Assembly: GCA_947489585.1 (NCBI GenBank)
Contig: CANLEE010000010.1
Location: 1 to 64,000, forward strand
Length of the DNA stretch: 64,000 nucleotides
Direction: 5' to 3'
DNA from: an uncultured Psychroserpens sp.
GTDB taxonomy: Bacteria > Bacteroidota > Bacteroidia > Flavobacteriales > Flavobacteriaceae
Shown: in pieces, positions 19,060 through 27,861 of the stretch
Layout: each line of letters begins with the position of its first letter
Numbering within the stretch: position 1 is the first letter of the stretch
Translations under genes and position numbers: made by a program
Notes under the pieces: generated by a model
Databases searched by the model: none
What the model was told of the DNA's origin: nothing
The model's input: only the letters and a program-made list of their open reading frames with translations

Positions 19060-19250
19060 TATGGTTCTAACTTTTCTTTTAATATTTCTAAGACTTGTTC
19101 AACACATTTAGAAATAATATCTGCATTATTTTGAGTATTTCCAGAAACGGCATTTGATACTGCACCTGTTGTTTCTAAATTTGCATTATCGGTATTTTCT
19201 CCTCCATTAACAGATACCTTAATATGTAACTCTTTAATTTGTAATGGCAT
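19059..19250 (-). CDS. DUF5908 small eCIS protein (Afp6 position)
   Basis: 63 residues. It begins MPLQIKELHIKVSVNGG, the pattern of DUF5908 proteins, which occur in eCIS loci between the tube and LysM genes. The middle is polar and the end is a short helix (DIISKCVEQVLEILKEKL). Its role in the particle is not established to my knowledge. It is packed 2 bp after the second tube gene and overlaps the LysM gene by one base. Confidence 0.82.
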   Translation of the reverse strand: MPLQIKELHIKVSVNGGENTDNANLETTGAVSNAVSGNTQNNADIISKCVEQVLEILKEKLEP

Positions 19251-19252
19251 TT

Positions 19253-19693
19253 CTATAGTATTGTAAAATATTGATATCTCAGTTCTAAAGTCTCTATAAC
19301 AAGTCCTCCTTTTTCAGCATTAAAATCTGAAACCGACCATTTTTTTGGCCAAGCTTGTACGATATTCCAAGTCATTAGAGGTTCTTTCTTTTCATTAAGA
19401 AGCTTCACTCCTATGTTTTTAGGATAAATCACTAAAGACTGAAACGCATCTGTACACCAATCTATAAGCTTCGAATTTTGAGTCAACCCACGTTTTAAAA
19501 TTAGATTGGTATACTTTGTTCGTATAGGTAAAAGGTGTTCAAAACGATGTTCTCCTCCTTCTTTAATTGATTGCGTTTGCATGTCGACAGTTAAACCTGC
19601 AACAGACTGAAAGCGAACATCTACATTTTCATTTTCCAAATCTTCGAATTCCACTTTAAAATGAAAACCAACTGGAGGATAAAACAAATCCAT
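19253..19693 (-). CDS. Inner-tube protein 2 (gp19/Hcp-like, Afp5-like)
   Basis: 146 residues, gp19-type tube fold: PPVGFHFKVEFEDL, then FQSVAGLTVDMQTQSIKEGG, TKYTNLILKRGL and WNIVQAWPKKWSVSDFNAEK, ending ETLELRYQYFTIL. It is a diverged paralogue of the tube gene 2 bp upstream. In Afp/PVC particles the Afp5-like subunit forms the tube layer next to the spike, and this gene is in the Afp5 position. Confidence 0.9.
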   Translation of the reverse strand: MDLFYPPVGFHFKVEFEDLENENVDVRFQSVAGLTVDMQTQSIKEGGEHRFEHLLPIRTKYTNLILKRGLTQNSKLIDWCTDAFQSLVIYPKNIGVKLLNEKKEPLMTWNIVQAWPKKWSVSDFNAEKGGLVIETLELRYQYFTIL

Positions 19694-19695
19694 AT

Positions 19696-20145
19696 TTAAA
19701 CAAATTCTTGCGTTAAACCTTCATGAGCGATTTCCATTGTTTCTATAGCGACCTCGTTTCCATCTCCTTTTAAATCTGTTGACTGAATTTTTACTGGCCA
19801 AGCATTATTTAATCGCCAAGTGACTACTGGTTGGTGTTCTTCATTTAATAACTTTATAGTTACTGTACGTCGTTCTACTTTATTAAGTACAATTGTATTA
19901 TACCAATCGCCATAACTTCCAAGCCCTTGAAACATGCCTCTTTTTAAGGTGACATTGCTATATTTAATCATTCCTGGCATTTTTACTTTGCTATATTCAG
20001 GACTGTTGCCATCTCGATATTCTATCATTTCTACTTCGACATCGAGTCCTGAAACTTCTGTAAATCTCAAATCTTGTTCGTCGGTATTTCCGCCTTCACC
20101 CCATTCTACTTTGAAGTGAAACTTTGGTAATGGATAATCTGCCAT
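19696..20145 (-). CDS. Inner-tube protein 1 (gp19/Hcp-like, Afp1-like)
   Basis: 149 residues: YPLPKFHFKVEWGEGG, then FTEVSGLDVEVEMIEYRDG, KYSNVTLKRGMFQG, WRLNNAWPVKIQSTDLKGDG and a final IETMEIAHEGL. This is the standard contractile-tail tube protein, which stacks into the main tube. It lies 38 bp after the sheath gene and 2 bp before its paralogue. It is the better match to the abundant tube subunit. Confidence 0.92.
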   Translation of the reverse strand: MADYPLPKFHFKVEWGEGGNTDEQDLRFTEVSGLDVEVEMIEYRDGNSPEYSKVKMPGMIKYSNVTLKRGMFQGLGSYGDWYNTIVLNKVERRTVTIKLLNEEHQPVVTWRLNNAWPVKIQSTDLKGDGNEVAIETMEIAHEGLTQEFV

Positions 20146-20183
20146 AATATTATTTTTTTAAATTTTATTGTTTATAAATTTCA

Positions 20184-22139
20184 TTATGATTCCTGCATTT
20201 TATGAGAAAATCTAAGGATGATAAATTCTGCTGGTCTTACAACAGCCATTCCAATTTCAACGATCATTCTACCTTCTAGAATATCTAGAGCAGTCATGGT
20301 TTCACCGAGACCAATTTTTACATAAAATGCTTGATCTGGTTTAGCGCCAGCCAAAGCTCCTGCCCTCCATTGAACTGTTAAAAAGTTTGAAATCATCGCT
20401 TTTATTTTAGTCCAGGTATTTGCATCATTTGGTTCAAAAACAAAAGGCTCTGTCGCTTTTTTTATCGATTCTTCCGCAAATATGAAAAACCTGCGAACTG
20501 GTACATAACGCCATTCATTGTCGTTTCCTGCAAGTGTTCTCGCTCCCCAAATTAAAATGCCTTTTCCTGTGAATGCTCTAATAGCATTAATAGACTTCCC
20601 AGAAACTGGGTCGACATTAAGTTCGTCTTGCTCTAATTGATCTATAGCATGTGTTAAACCAATGACTCCATTTAAACTTGCATTTGCTGGAGCTTTAAAA
20701 ACACCTCGGTCTGTATCGGTTTTTGCATAAATACCAACTACTGCACCACTTGGTGGTAATACGGTAGTCGAATCACGCAAGTTTGTTATCAAGGCACGAT
20801 AAACTGCATGTGCATTAAAGAGCGCTTTTTCGCCTTCACTTTCATAATTTTGTGATGATACCACCATAGCATTAAAACCAGCATATACCTGTTCAAAGAG
20901 GTTCAATATTGTAGGTAAAGCAGTAAGACGACTTTCGGTATCGTCTGCTCCTGTATATGGTGAAGTATCTGCTGCTGGTCCTGGTGGGCTTGCTGCATTG
21001 AAAGTGTCACCCCAATTTGTATTACTGAATGTAAATGCCGTAAAACGATCGAATGCTGCTGTCATGGCTGCCGTGGCACCTCTATCAATAGCTACTAAAC
21101 TTTGGACAGTTGTTAATAAACTATCAAGTATCAAATTAGTGATATCGGTAATCATGTTGGGATTGTCCAATGGGACATTAGCTCCTCCTGGTAGCCAAGA
21201 ATCAATCGTATCAATTAAACTATAGATATAATTAAAAACGTCTCGCAACGTAGCTGGTGTATTTGTAGTTCTGTGAATGTCAACGAAGCTCAAAAATTCT
21301 TCTCGTATACTATCGGTTGCCAAATGAAGACCAATGACTTCTGAAGCAATTCTGTCGCTATCTGAAATTGCGTCATCTAAATCACTTAACATCGTTTGTG
21401 TATCGACATCATCTGTTAAATCTGCTAAGTCAACATTAATTCCTCCTCGAAATACTTTATTCTGAATATCACGATAGTTTAAACTAATGCCAAGATTACT
21501 TATTAAATGTGGTGTATAAACTGCACCATAATTAAGGTCATTAACACCTATATTACTTCGAAATTCCTCATAACCAGATTTCCAGTCGAGCGTACCTTCG
21601 ACATTAGATTCTAACAAATCAAACACACAAAATCGATCTTGCAATTTTTTACAATGTTTTAATGCTGCTTTTTGAACTGTATAAATATTACTTCCTAATC
21701 CAACGGCATCAGGAAAAAGAATAAGTGTTGGCTCATCTACTTTTTCAAGTATCGTTAATGCATCTGTGTAGTCACTAGCTGTATTTGTGTCGGTATAAGC
21801 ACCAATGGATACGATATAACATTTACCTCCTCCATTGGCATAAAAAAGACGAATACTATCGTATAAATAGTTAGATCGAGACATGTCTGAACTCGAAACA
21901 ATATTATTTTCGTTGATATTTACTGCCGTAACATCTAACGACGGCCCAACGCCAAAACGTTCTTCGTACTCAAGTAATGAGCGAATTTTAGTTGGTTGCC
22001 CTGCAAGGTCGCCAGGAACCAATTTTTGTGCTATTTCAGTATATCCAATGAAAACTGGAATAGCTGTTTCTACAGCTGCAACGGACAATGGAAGTTTTGC
22101 AATTTCCTCGACATATACACCTGGTGTTCTGTAATTCAT
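20184..22139 (-). CDS. Contractile sheath protein (Afp2/3/4-like)
   Basis: 651 residues. It begins MNYRTPGVYVEEI, the signature start of sheath proteins. The C-terminal sheath domain has GKGILIWGARTLAGN, the WRYVPVRRFFIFAEESIKKA segment, FLTVQWRAGALAGA and VEIGMAVVRPAEFIILRF. The central part (about 200-440) is a long insertion compared with phage sheaths. Afp and PVC have three sheath genes; here only one is seen, as in other Bacteroidota eCIS loci. It contracts to drive the tube into the target. Confidence 0.93.
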   Translation of the reverse strand: MNYRTPGVYVEEIAKLPLSVAAVETAIPVFIGYTEIAQKLVPGDLAGQPTKIRSLLEYEERFGVGPSLDVTAVNINENNIVSSSDMSRSNYLYDSIRLFYANGGGKCYIVSIGAYTDTNTASDYTDALTILEKVDEPTLILFPDAVGLGSNIYTVQKAALKHCKKLQDRFCVFDLLESNVEGTLDWKSGYEEFRSNIGVNDLNYGAVYTPHLISNLGISLNYRDIQNKVFRGGINVDLADLTDDVDTQTMLSDLDDAISDSDRIASEVIGLHLATDSIREEFLSFVDIHRTTNTPATLRDVFNYIYSLIDTIDSWLPGGANVPLDNPNMITDITNLILDSLLTTVQSLVAIDRGATAAMTAAFDRFTAFTFSNTNWGDTFNAASPPGPAADTSPYTGADDTESRLTALPTILNLFEQVYAGFNAMVVSSQNYESEGEKALFNAHAVYRALITNLRDSTTVLPPSGAVVGIYAKTDTDRGVFKAPANASLNGVIGLTHAIDQLEQDELNVDPVSGKSINAIRAFTGKGILIWGARTLAGNDNEWRYVPVRRFFIFAEESIKKATEPFVFEPNDANTWTKIKAMISNFLTVQWRAGALAGAKPDQAFYVKIGLGETMTALDILEGRMIVEIGMAVVRPAEFIILRFSHKMQES

Positions 22140-22172
22140 AATTTTAGTTTTTTAATTAAACATTTTTCTATT

Positions 22173-23495
22173 TTATTCAGGAGGACCTATACCACCTCCC
22201 ATATTGAGCTCTGAAAATATTCTCCCATTTTCAGGGTATATCATTTGTATGTTTGGGTTTGGAAATAATTGCAAATCACCATTACCTAGATTAGCAGATA
22301 TTTCTCGACCAACCTGCGTTAATGCTAAGGGTGTTGTTGATATTAAAATTCTGTTATTGGGTGCATTTACAACAGGATCTAGATTTTCTAAAACTGCTGA
22401 TGTAAGGTTTGGTGCAGATTCAAAGTAATAACGCCACCATGTGGATCTATTTTTCCATCGGATAACATATTCTGGAAAACGTAGTCGATCTTGATTATTA
22501 TTATCTAACCATCGATACGCTCCTAAACTTCCATCTGGTTCATGAAAGCATTCAATAAGTGCTAAAGGGCGATTCTGATGAATTGTATCATCAAGGTAAA
22601 ACTTGAGTGACAAATCAGGAAAAGGTGTTCCAATAGTATCTTCAACTATTAATGCATATAACCCTGCATTTAATACTCTTAAATCTAAATCGCACTCTCT
22701 TAAAGGCGTACCAAATTCAGGAGAATTGAACCGAGTCGTTTTGGATATATTACCTTCAAAATCACGAATAGTAATCACTAAATTTTCCTGTGCAGCATCT
22801 AACACTTTATGCTTAAATATAAAAGGTCTTGTTACAATTCTATCTGCATTGGATGCAAACTGAAATAATGGGTCTTGGTCTGTAAAAATATCTCGCCAAT
22901 TTGCATTATTGAATACTCCAGGTCCATTGTTTTCAATAGCTTCTCGCATAATTGGCGCAACCGGATTACTACGATCTATTATTACTTCACTTGCCTCATA
23001 TGCATAATTAGAATCAAAATCAGGAAGTGGTTCACTGAGATAGAGTCTATTATTAGAATCTATATTGTTGACTCTATTAGAAAAATAGTAGATATAATGA
23101 TCCTTGTTTTCAAGATCTCCTTCAAGGCTGATATTTGTAAAATTATAGAAATATGGATTATTCAATTGTACTTCAAAACGTAGGCTAAAAGTATTATTCA
23201 AAGTAAGAAATGGATTATATGTACCATCTCCTAATGGGCTTACTTGAGAAGACACAAAAAACCCTGTTTTATTCCGTTTAAAAATTAATCGTTTGTCTTT
23301 TAAACTCTTAATCGTTTCAGAAGTTGGTCGAATGTCTAAGTCTCTAGACACGTCATATTTAAGGCGCTGTTGTTCAAGAACTGTTTCCATTGGGTTATCA
23401 GGCGTATCTTGAAACAAGCCTGATTCTTCACTCAGATAGTAATCGATAAGTAAATTTACTTGAAAAAGCGATCGATATTGAAACAAGCTACTCAT
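22173..23495 (-). CDS. Unrecognised eCIS-operon protein (440 aa)
   Basis: 440 residues with no signal peptide, membrane helix or known motif. It begins MSSLFQYRSLFQVNLLIDYY and looks beta-rich, with many aromatic and Asn/Asp residues. It overlaps the preceding DUF4255 gene by 4 bp and lies 33 bp before the sheath gene, so it is clearly part of the structural operon. Position between a cap-type gene and the sheath suggests a role at the distal end, for example the cap adaptor described in AlgoCIS. That is an inference from position only. Confidence 0.7.
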   Translation of the reverse strand: MSSLFQYRSLFQVNLLIDYYLSEESGLFQDTPDNPMETVLEQQRLKYDVSRDLDIRPTSETIKSLKDKRLIFKRNKTGFFVSSQVSPLGDGTYNPFLTLNNTFSLRFEVQLNNPYFYNFTNISLEGDLENKDHYIYYFSNRVNNIDSNNRLYLSEPLPDFDSNYAYEASEVIIDRSNPVAPIMREAIENNGPGVFNNANWRDIFTDQDPLFQFASNADRIVTRPFIFKHKVLDAAQENLVITIRDFEGNISKTTRFNSPEFGTPLRECDLDLRVLNAGLYALIVEDTIGTPFPDLSLKFYLDDTIHQNRPLALIECFHEPDGSLGAYRWLDNNNQDRLRFPEYVIRWKNRSTWWRYYFESAPNLTSAVLENLDPVVNAPNNRILISTTPLALTQVGREISANLGNGDLQLFPNPNIQMIYPENGRIFSELNMGGGIGPPE

Positions 23496-24133
23496 ACGCT
23501 AACATTAAGAGTTGTACTCAAATTTGAATTAACATCTTTAACGACTCCACCTCGACCAATAATTCGATCTTTCTTAAGTGGTAAAACTCTAGCTTTATAA
23601 AGTACAAATGGCATTTGCTTTCCTCCTAATGACCCCCAAAGATGATTGACTTGCTCGAATGTCAAAGGATAAAGGTCCATTACTATTTTAATATCTTGAA
23701 GTGATGGATTCTGAATAATCTCTGGATCAGGGGAGTTTTGAACTGTAAATGTGTTCTGACTTTGAAAGAATTCTATCACTGTAGAAATTAATGATATGCC
23801 ATTATTATAAAGCATTTGACTTCCTCCTCCTCCTTGAGGACTACTAAAGTTTGCCGTAAAAAGTAAAAACAGATTAAGGTATACTGGAGGGTTAGATATC
23901 TCGGGTTGGAAATTAAAATTCCGCACAGGTGAGGAGTTTTTTAAAGTGACTTCTTCAATCATGTTAACTAAGCTCAATACAATCTTATCCTGCATATAAG
24001 TTTCACCACCACCTAAAGCGTTTGACAATCCAATATTCCCTAGAACTACAGGTGATGGTTCTATATCTTCATTGACTTGCAAAATACATGCAGTTAATTG
24101 ATTAACAATAAGTTGTAAAACAGTTCTAATCAT
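23492..24133 (-). CDS. DUF4255/Pvc16-type cap (tail-terminator) protein, Afp16-like
   Basis: 213 residues. It begins MIRTVLQLIVNQLTACI, followed by VVLGNIGL, DKIVLSLVNMIEE and a YLNLFLLFTANF strand, the DUF4255 (Pvc16 N-terminal) pattern. Afp16/Pvc16 caps the distal end of tube and sheath. It is the first structural gene of the operon, 57 bp after the LytTR regulator, and its 3' end overlaps the next gene by 4 bp (ATGA). I saw no Bacteroidota-type -7 element in the 57-bp gap, so it may be read from the regulator's promoter. Confidence 0.88.
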   Translation of the reverse strand: MIRTVLQLIVNQLTACILQVNEDIEPSPVVLGNIGLSNALGGGETYMQDKIVLSLVNMIEEVTLKNSSPVRNFNFQPEISNPPVYLNLFLLFTANFSSPQGGGGSQMLYNNGISLISTVIEFFQSQNTFTVQNSPDPEIIQNPSLQDIKIVMDLYPLTFEQVNHLWGSLGGKQMPFVLYKARVLPLKKDRIIGRGGVVKDVNSNLSTTLNVSV

Positions 24134-24190
24134 ATACTCAAAGTTGGACTTTTATTCTTGTAAATCCTATGCAGATTAGAGTATCGGTTC

Positions 24191-25129
24191 TTAAATTGGA
24201 AGCAATGCAACCTCCTGAGGAATTATCGGGAATTTCACATCCCTTTTAATTAGATTCATGAAATTTTCTTTTCTGCGTCTAGCTAATGGAATGTTTTGAC
24301 CATTGCTCATAGTAAGTGTCCCTTCTTTATGATACTTCTTTATTTTAGAAAGATTTATGAGGAACGATTTATGTGGTGAGAAAAAACCAAATGGCTGTAG
24401 TAATTTTCGAAATTCTCCAATATTATAAGAGCTCAAAATATTGAGTTTATCTAATGTTATAATGTTAGTGCATTTCTGCATTCCTTCACAACAAATAATA
24501 TGTTCTATTGGCATAAATTCGAACCCATCTACTGTTGGAATTCCAACGATGTCTTTTTGAGACTGGCCAATTTTTATCTGAGCTAGTAAGTTTTTATGTA
24601 CCAAAAATTCATTTTTAAAAATGATATTATGACACACTCTTTTAATACTATCTAATAGTTGCATACTACTAAGGCCATTTTTGATACCTTTAGTAGGATT
24701 CTGTTTAATATCTAAAATAGTATAATAATCCTTTTCACTAATATAAATAATTTCAATATTAGACGTGCAGTTTTGACATAGCACATAAAACTCAGGTATA
24801 CATTCGAAGCTACTATCCAAAAAAATCAAATCTATAGACTTTGTTTTAACCCATAGTTTCACATCATTTAAAGAGTTAACCGCTCCTTTAACAGTAATAT
24901 AGGGAAAGTATATATTAAACTTCTCTTTAATATTTTTAAGTTTATCAATATTAAAGCCAATAATAAGGGAGTTTATTTGTTTTGCATTAGACAAAGGAAA
25001 AAGTTCTTCTTCCTTGAATGCCTTTTCAGAATAGCTTTTAAACGCAGGAATAATAGGCCTCGTTTCATCTCTCAAAGGAAAAAAATTGTCCCTCAAATTA
25101 TGATCCTCTACTATTCGCCTTTTATTCAC
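24191..25129 (-). CDS. LytTR-domain regulator with degenerate receiver, head of the eCIS operon
   Basis: 312 residues with a GTG start at 25129-25127; no in-frame ATG exists nearby and an in-frame stop lies upstream. Residues about 50-165 look like a response-regulator receiver: the LIFLDSSF strand keeps an Asp at the phospho-acceptor site, but the acidic pair normally ending the first strand is missing (SLIIGFNIDKL). Residues about 200-300 are a LytTR DNA-binding domain (HIICCEGMQKCTNIITLDKL, FFSPHKSFLINLSKIKKY, IPLARRRKENF). It is on the same strand as the eCIS genes and 57 bp ahead of them, so it is probably co-transcribed with and controls them. No paired sensor kinase lies beside it. Confidence 0.8.
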   Translation of the reverse strand: MNKRRIVEDHNLRDNFFPLRDETRPIIPAFKSYSEKAFKEEELFPLSNAKQINSLIIGFNIDKLKNIKEKFNIYFPYITVKGAVNSLNDVKLWVKTKSIDLIFLDSSFECIPEFYVLCQNCTSNIEIIYISEKDYYTILDIKQNPTKGIKNGLSSMQLLDSIKRVCHNIIFKNEFLVHKNLLAQIKIGQSQKDIVGIPTVDGFEFMPIEHIICCEGMQKCTNIITLDKLNILSSYNIGEFRKLLQPFGFFSPHKSFLINLSKIKKYHKEGTLTMSNGQNIPLARRRKENFMNLIKRDVKFPIIPQEVALLPI

Positions 25130-25584
25130 AATAATAAGTTTTAATGTGCAAAACTTATGTATTCATTAAAAATGAATTCCATAGTTATAAGAAATTGCAT
25201 TTGCAAAACGCAAGAAAATAGTATTGTTTGTGAGGATAAGTAAACTAATTTTAAAGTGGTAGTTTTATTAAAAACTTGAGTTAAAACTAATTTAACAATA
25301 CTTACGTCAAAGTTAAAATATAAAGTATTACTACGTAAGGAGTTTTTTCCCTTTTCTTAATAGGAATTTTCCCCTTTTTTGAGGGTTTTTGATTATTCTT
25401 TAATTTAAATTTAAAATCATAACTTTTACCAATGCAATAACACAAAAATGAACTATTTTTATGACCTTTTTGGCCTATAAAATCAAAAAAAATATGTATC
25501 TTAGACATGTAACAAATTAATCCTCAAACGATTATTTTTTTTATCCCCTCAATAATTATTACTCTAACATAATTTTTTATATAA
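25130..25584. other. 455-bp divergent intergenic region between the LytTR/eCIS operon and the LuxR regulator
   Basis: Very AT-rich. It holds the inverted repeat next to the LytTR start and, for the plus-strand gene, a weak candidate promoter (TTG at 25470-25472 and TATCTTAG at 25497-25504, one mismatch to TAnnTTTG, with a rather long spacer). A 68-codon minus-strand frame at 25302-25508 has no recognisable features. I see no RNA gene. The region must hold the promoters of both regulators. Confidence 0.4.
25134..25158. promoter_or_regulatory. 9-bp perfect inverted repeat just upstream of the LytTR/eCIS operon start
   Basis: Arms ATAAGTTTT (25134-25142) and AAAACTTAT (25150-25158) with a 7-nt spacer. 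It starts 5 bases upstream of the GTG start codon of the LytTR gene. It could be an operator or an mRNA hairpin that limits translation from the GTG. Function is inferred. Confidence 0.45.
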
Positions 25585-26223
25585 ATGTATTCTGTTGTAA
25601 TTGTTGATAATCATGTACTATTATCCCAGGGTATTGCTGGTTTAGTGAATTCATTTGATGAATTTCAGGTAAATTACACATGTAGTAATGGTCGTGAATT
25701 GTTATCTAAACTTGAATCATCTTTAGATCTGCCAGAAATTGTTTTAATGGATGTTAACATGCCTATTCTTAATGGTATAGAGGCAACAAAAGCATTGACA
25801 AAACTTTATCCAAGTATACGTGTCATAGCATTATCTATAGAAGCAAAAGAAGATACGGTTATTGCAATGCTAAAAGCAGGTGCCAAAGGTTATCTTCTAA
25901 AAGATGTCAAAATATCTACCTTACACTCAACATTATTAGAAGTTATAAAACATGGTTTTTATTATGACCAATATGTTGCAAACATTTTGACAAAATCTTT
26001 AAAAGATGATAACCAATATACTCCAGCTATTCTTAAAAAAAGAGAGCTAGAGTTTATTAAATATGCCTGTTCAGAATTAACATATAAAGAGATTGCAGAT
26101 AAAATGTATTTGAGTCCAAAAACTATAGATGGCTATAGAAGCAATTTATTTCAAAAATTACATGCAAAAAATAGAGTTGGTTTAGTGCTTTATGCCATAA
26201 AGAACAAAATTTTCACACCCTAA
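25585..26223 (+). CDS. LuxR/NarL-family response regulator
   Basis: 212 residues. Receiver domain 1-120: VVIVDNHVLLSQGIAGLV, phospho-acceptor Asp in IVLMDVNMPILNGIEA, and the conserved Lys in AKGYLLKDV. The C-terminal LuxR helix-turn-helix is KKRELEFIKYACSELTYKEI followed by ADKMYLSPKTIDGYRSNLFQ. No histidine kinase is adjacent, so it is an orphan regulator. It is divergent from the LytTR/eCIS operon across 455 bp, and a role in eCIS control is possible but not shown. Confidence 0.88.
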   Translation: MYSVVIVDNHVLLSQGIAGLVNSFDEFQVNYTCSNGRELLSKLESSLDLPEIVLMDVNMPILNGIEATKALTKLYPSIRVIALSIEAKEDTVIAMLKAGAKGYLLKDVKISTLHSTLLEVIKHGFYYDQYVANILTKSLKDDNQYTPAILKKRELEFIKYACSELTYKEIADKMYLSPKTIDGYRSNLFQKLHAKNRVGLVLYAIKNKIFTP

Positions 26224-26250
26224 GTATATTAAATTAACTTGAAAACTTTC

Positions 26251-27402
26251 CTATTGATTGGGATCCAAAACAACATTTGGCTTAAAATCTAATCCCCATT
26301 GTATTCCAAAGAGTGCTATTTGCTCTCCATCACTTTTAAAGTTTTTACCAAAACCTCCATTAATGGTAAATGCATTATTAATTTTATAGCGAATTGAGCC
26401 TATAGAACGTTCTTGATTATTAGCATCTGAATCTCTAGTGATAAATTCGTAAGCAACTGATAACTTATCTAATTCTATTTCCATTTTGACACCATAATCT
26501 GTGTTTGTTTCGGTGAACAATTCACCATCAGTATTCAAGTTCAAACCATCTCTAAGATATCTAAATACCCCATAAATATGTATATGACCATTGTTTCCGA
26601 CAGTAGGTGTGTAAAACGCTAAATCTCCTGAAGCCCAAACACCAAACCTTCCGAAAGCATCATCAATATCTTGACTTTCATCTCCCATGAAATGACTATA
26701 AGCAGCAGCAATATCTAAAGCAAACAAAGGTTTGCGTTGTAGTGTGTTTTCAAAATTATTCACAATGGTTTTGTAGCCTTCCAAATTGGTAATCTTAGTA
26801 TTAATTTCGGTAGGAGTTAAATTAGGATTGGCAAAAACCGCAATCACTTCTGGGCTCGACATAAATTGCGTATAAGCTGTATACTGAGATTTGATTTCAT
26901 TAATTTGATTCTTTGTTTTAAACGATAACAATCGTGTTCGTGCTCCAACCGACACATAAGATTGTGCTTGTGGAAATACATCAAACGTTCCGTTCATTAA
27001 AGCTAATGAGACAGATACTCGCTTCCATGCATCACCAAACACATTATAACGAGTATAATCGTCTACGGTTAAAGCTGAGCCATCAGGTTTATCAGTTTTT
27101 AAATTGTTATAGGTAAAGAAATTCATACGTTCTCTTTTCACATACCAATACGGTTGAAATTCTACAGCATAATTATTATTAGATAAACTGCTAGAACTAT
27201 CTCCAGTAAAAGCGCTAATGGTCTGCAGTGAAAAGGCTTGGATGTTTTCTGGCACAATAATATTTGATGGTGTAATATCCATTAGTACAAAGGCTGGAGA
27301 ATTTGGAGGTGCAAGGTTTTTTAACCCAGCAGTAGGTTCGGTACCAGATTGAGCAAACAAAAACGATGCCCATAAAAGGCTTAAAAAAACAAGGTTTTTC
27401 AT
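26251..27402 (-). CDS. Secreted protein, probable outer-membrane or periplasmic beta-rich protein, function unknown
   Basis: 383 residues with a clear Sec signal peptide (MKNLVFLSLLWASFLFAQ). The mature part has alternating aromatic/polar strands (YAVEFQPYWYVKRERMNFFT, VSVGARTRLLSF, KLSVAYEFITRD, FTINGGFGKNF, LFGIQWGLDF) that suggest a beta-barrel. It is not a family I can name. It is the last of three genes on the minus strand after a membrane patatin-like protein, 10 bp after the preceding small gene, so a shared function with those two is likely. Confidence 0.65.
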   Translation of the reverse strand: MKNLVFLSLLWASFLFAQSGTEPTAGLKNLAPPNSPAFVLMDITPSNIIVPENIQAFSLQTISAFTGDSSSSLSNNNYAVEFQPYWYVKRERMNFFTYNNLKTDKPDGSALTVDDYTRYNVFGDAWKRVSVSLALMNGTFDVFPQAQSYVSVGARTRLLSFKTKNQINEIKSQYTAYTQFMSSPEVIAVFANPNLTPTEINTKITNLEGYKTIVNNFENTLQRKPLFALDIAAAYSHFMGDESQDIDDAFGRFGVWASGDLAFYTPTVGNNGHIHIYGVFRYLRDGLNLNTDGELFTETNTDYGVKMEIELDKLSVAYEFITRDSDANNQERSIGSIRYKINNAFTINGGFGKNFKSDGEQIALFGIQWGLDFKPNVVLDPNQ

Positions 27403-27412
27403 AATAGTTATA

Positions 27413-27814
27413 TTAAGTTAACAGAACATCACATTCAATGACACAGGTTTTGCTTTCAAATACTGATTTTAAATCAAATGCCATTACAAAAGGACTCACA
27501 TCACCTCCTGTAAGGCTAGCAACATAGGACTCTTTAACCTGTTTAATAGCAAGATTAAAGGTCGCTTCATCTGGAAATGAATTAAAATATCTTAAGAAAC
27601 TTACCACTCTAAAAAACTTACCATTTACAGTATTTCCTTTGTCTAAAGTTTTCCATCCTGGTTTTTGTGCTGGATCAAAAGGATGAATCATAGAGTATGG
27701 TGTATCATCATCAACCGAATTATACAAAAACGCATAGGTCATTGTGATAGCTTCTGTTTGTAATCCAACTTTAAGCTTTATGGGTGTTTTCGTCCCAACT
27801 TTATAAGTATCCAT
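27413..27814 (-). CDS. Hypothetical cytoplasmic protein (133 aa)
   Basis: 133 residues, no signal peptide or membrane helix. It starts MDTYKVGTKTPIKLKVGLQT and contains HPFDPAQKPGWKTLDKGN. I do not recognise the family. It lies between the patatin-like gene (47 bp gap) and the secreted protein gene (10 bp gap), all on the minus strand, and probably belongs to their operon. The regular codon use and tight packing support a real gene. Confidence 0.6.
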   Translation of the reverse strand: MDTYKVGTKTPIKLKVGLQTEAITMTYAFLYNSVDDDTPYSMIHPFDPAQKPGWKTLDKGNTVNGKFFRVVSFLRYFNSFPDEATFNLAIKQVKESYVASLTGGDVSPFVMAFDLKSVFESKTCVIECDVLLT

Positions 27815-27861
27815 AGTCTTGGGTTTTAGTTAAAATTATTATATGTTTAATATATCTGTGA

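Noticed and set aside
8534..24133. Type VI secretion system
   Set aside because: There is no TssJLM-type membrane complex, no split TssB/TssC sheath and no ClpV; LysM, DUF4255, DUF5908 and CIS_TMP genes point to an eCIS.
25302..25508. 68-codon minus-strand frame in the LytTR/LuxR intergenic region
   Set aside because: Low-complexity Lys-rich product, no family pattern, no coupling to neighbours; it is probably chance in AT-rich regulatory DNA.
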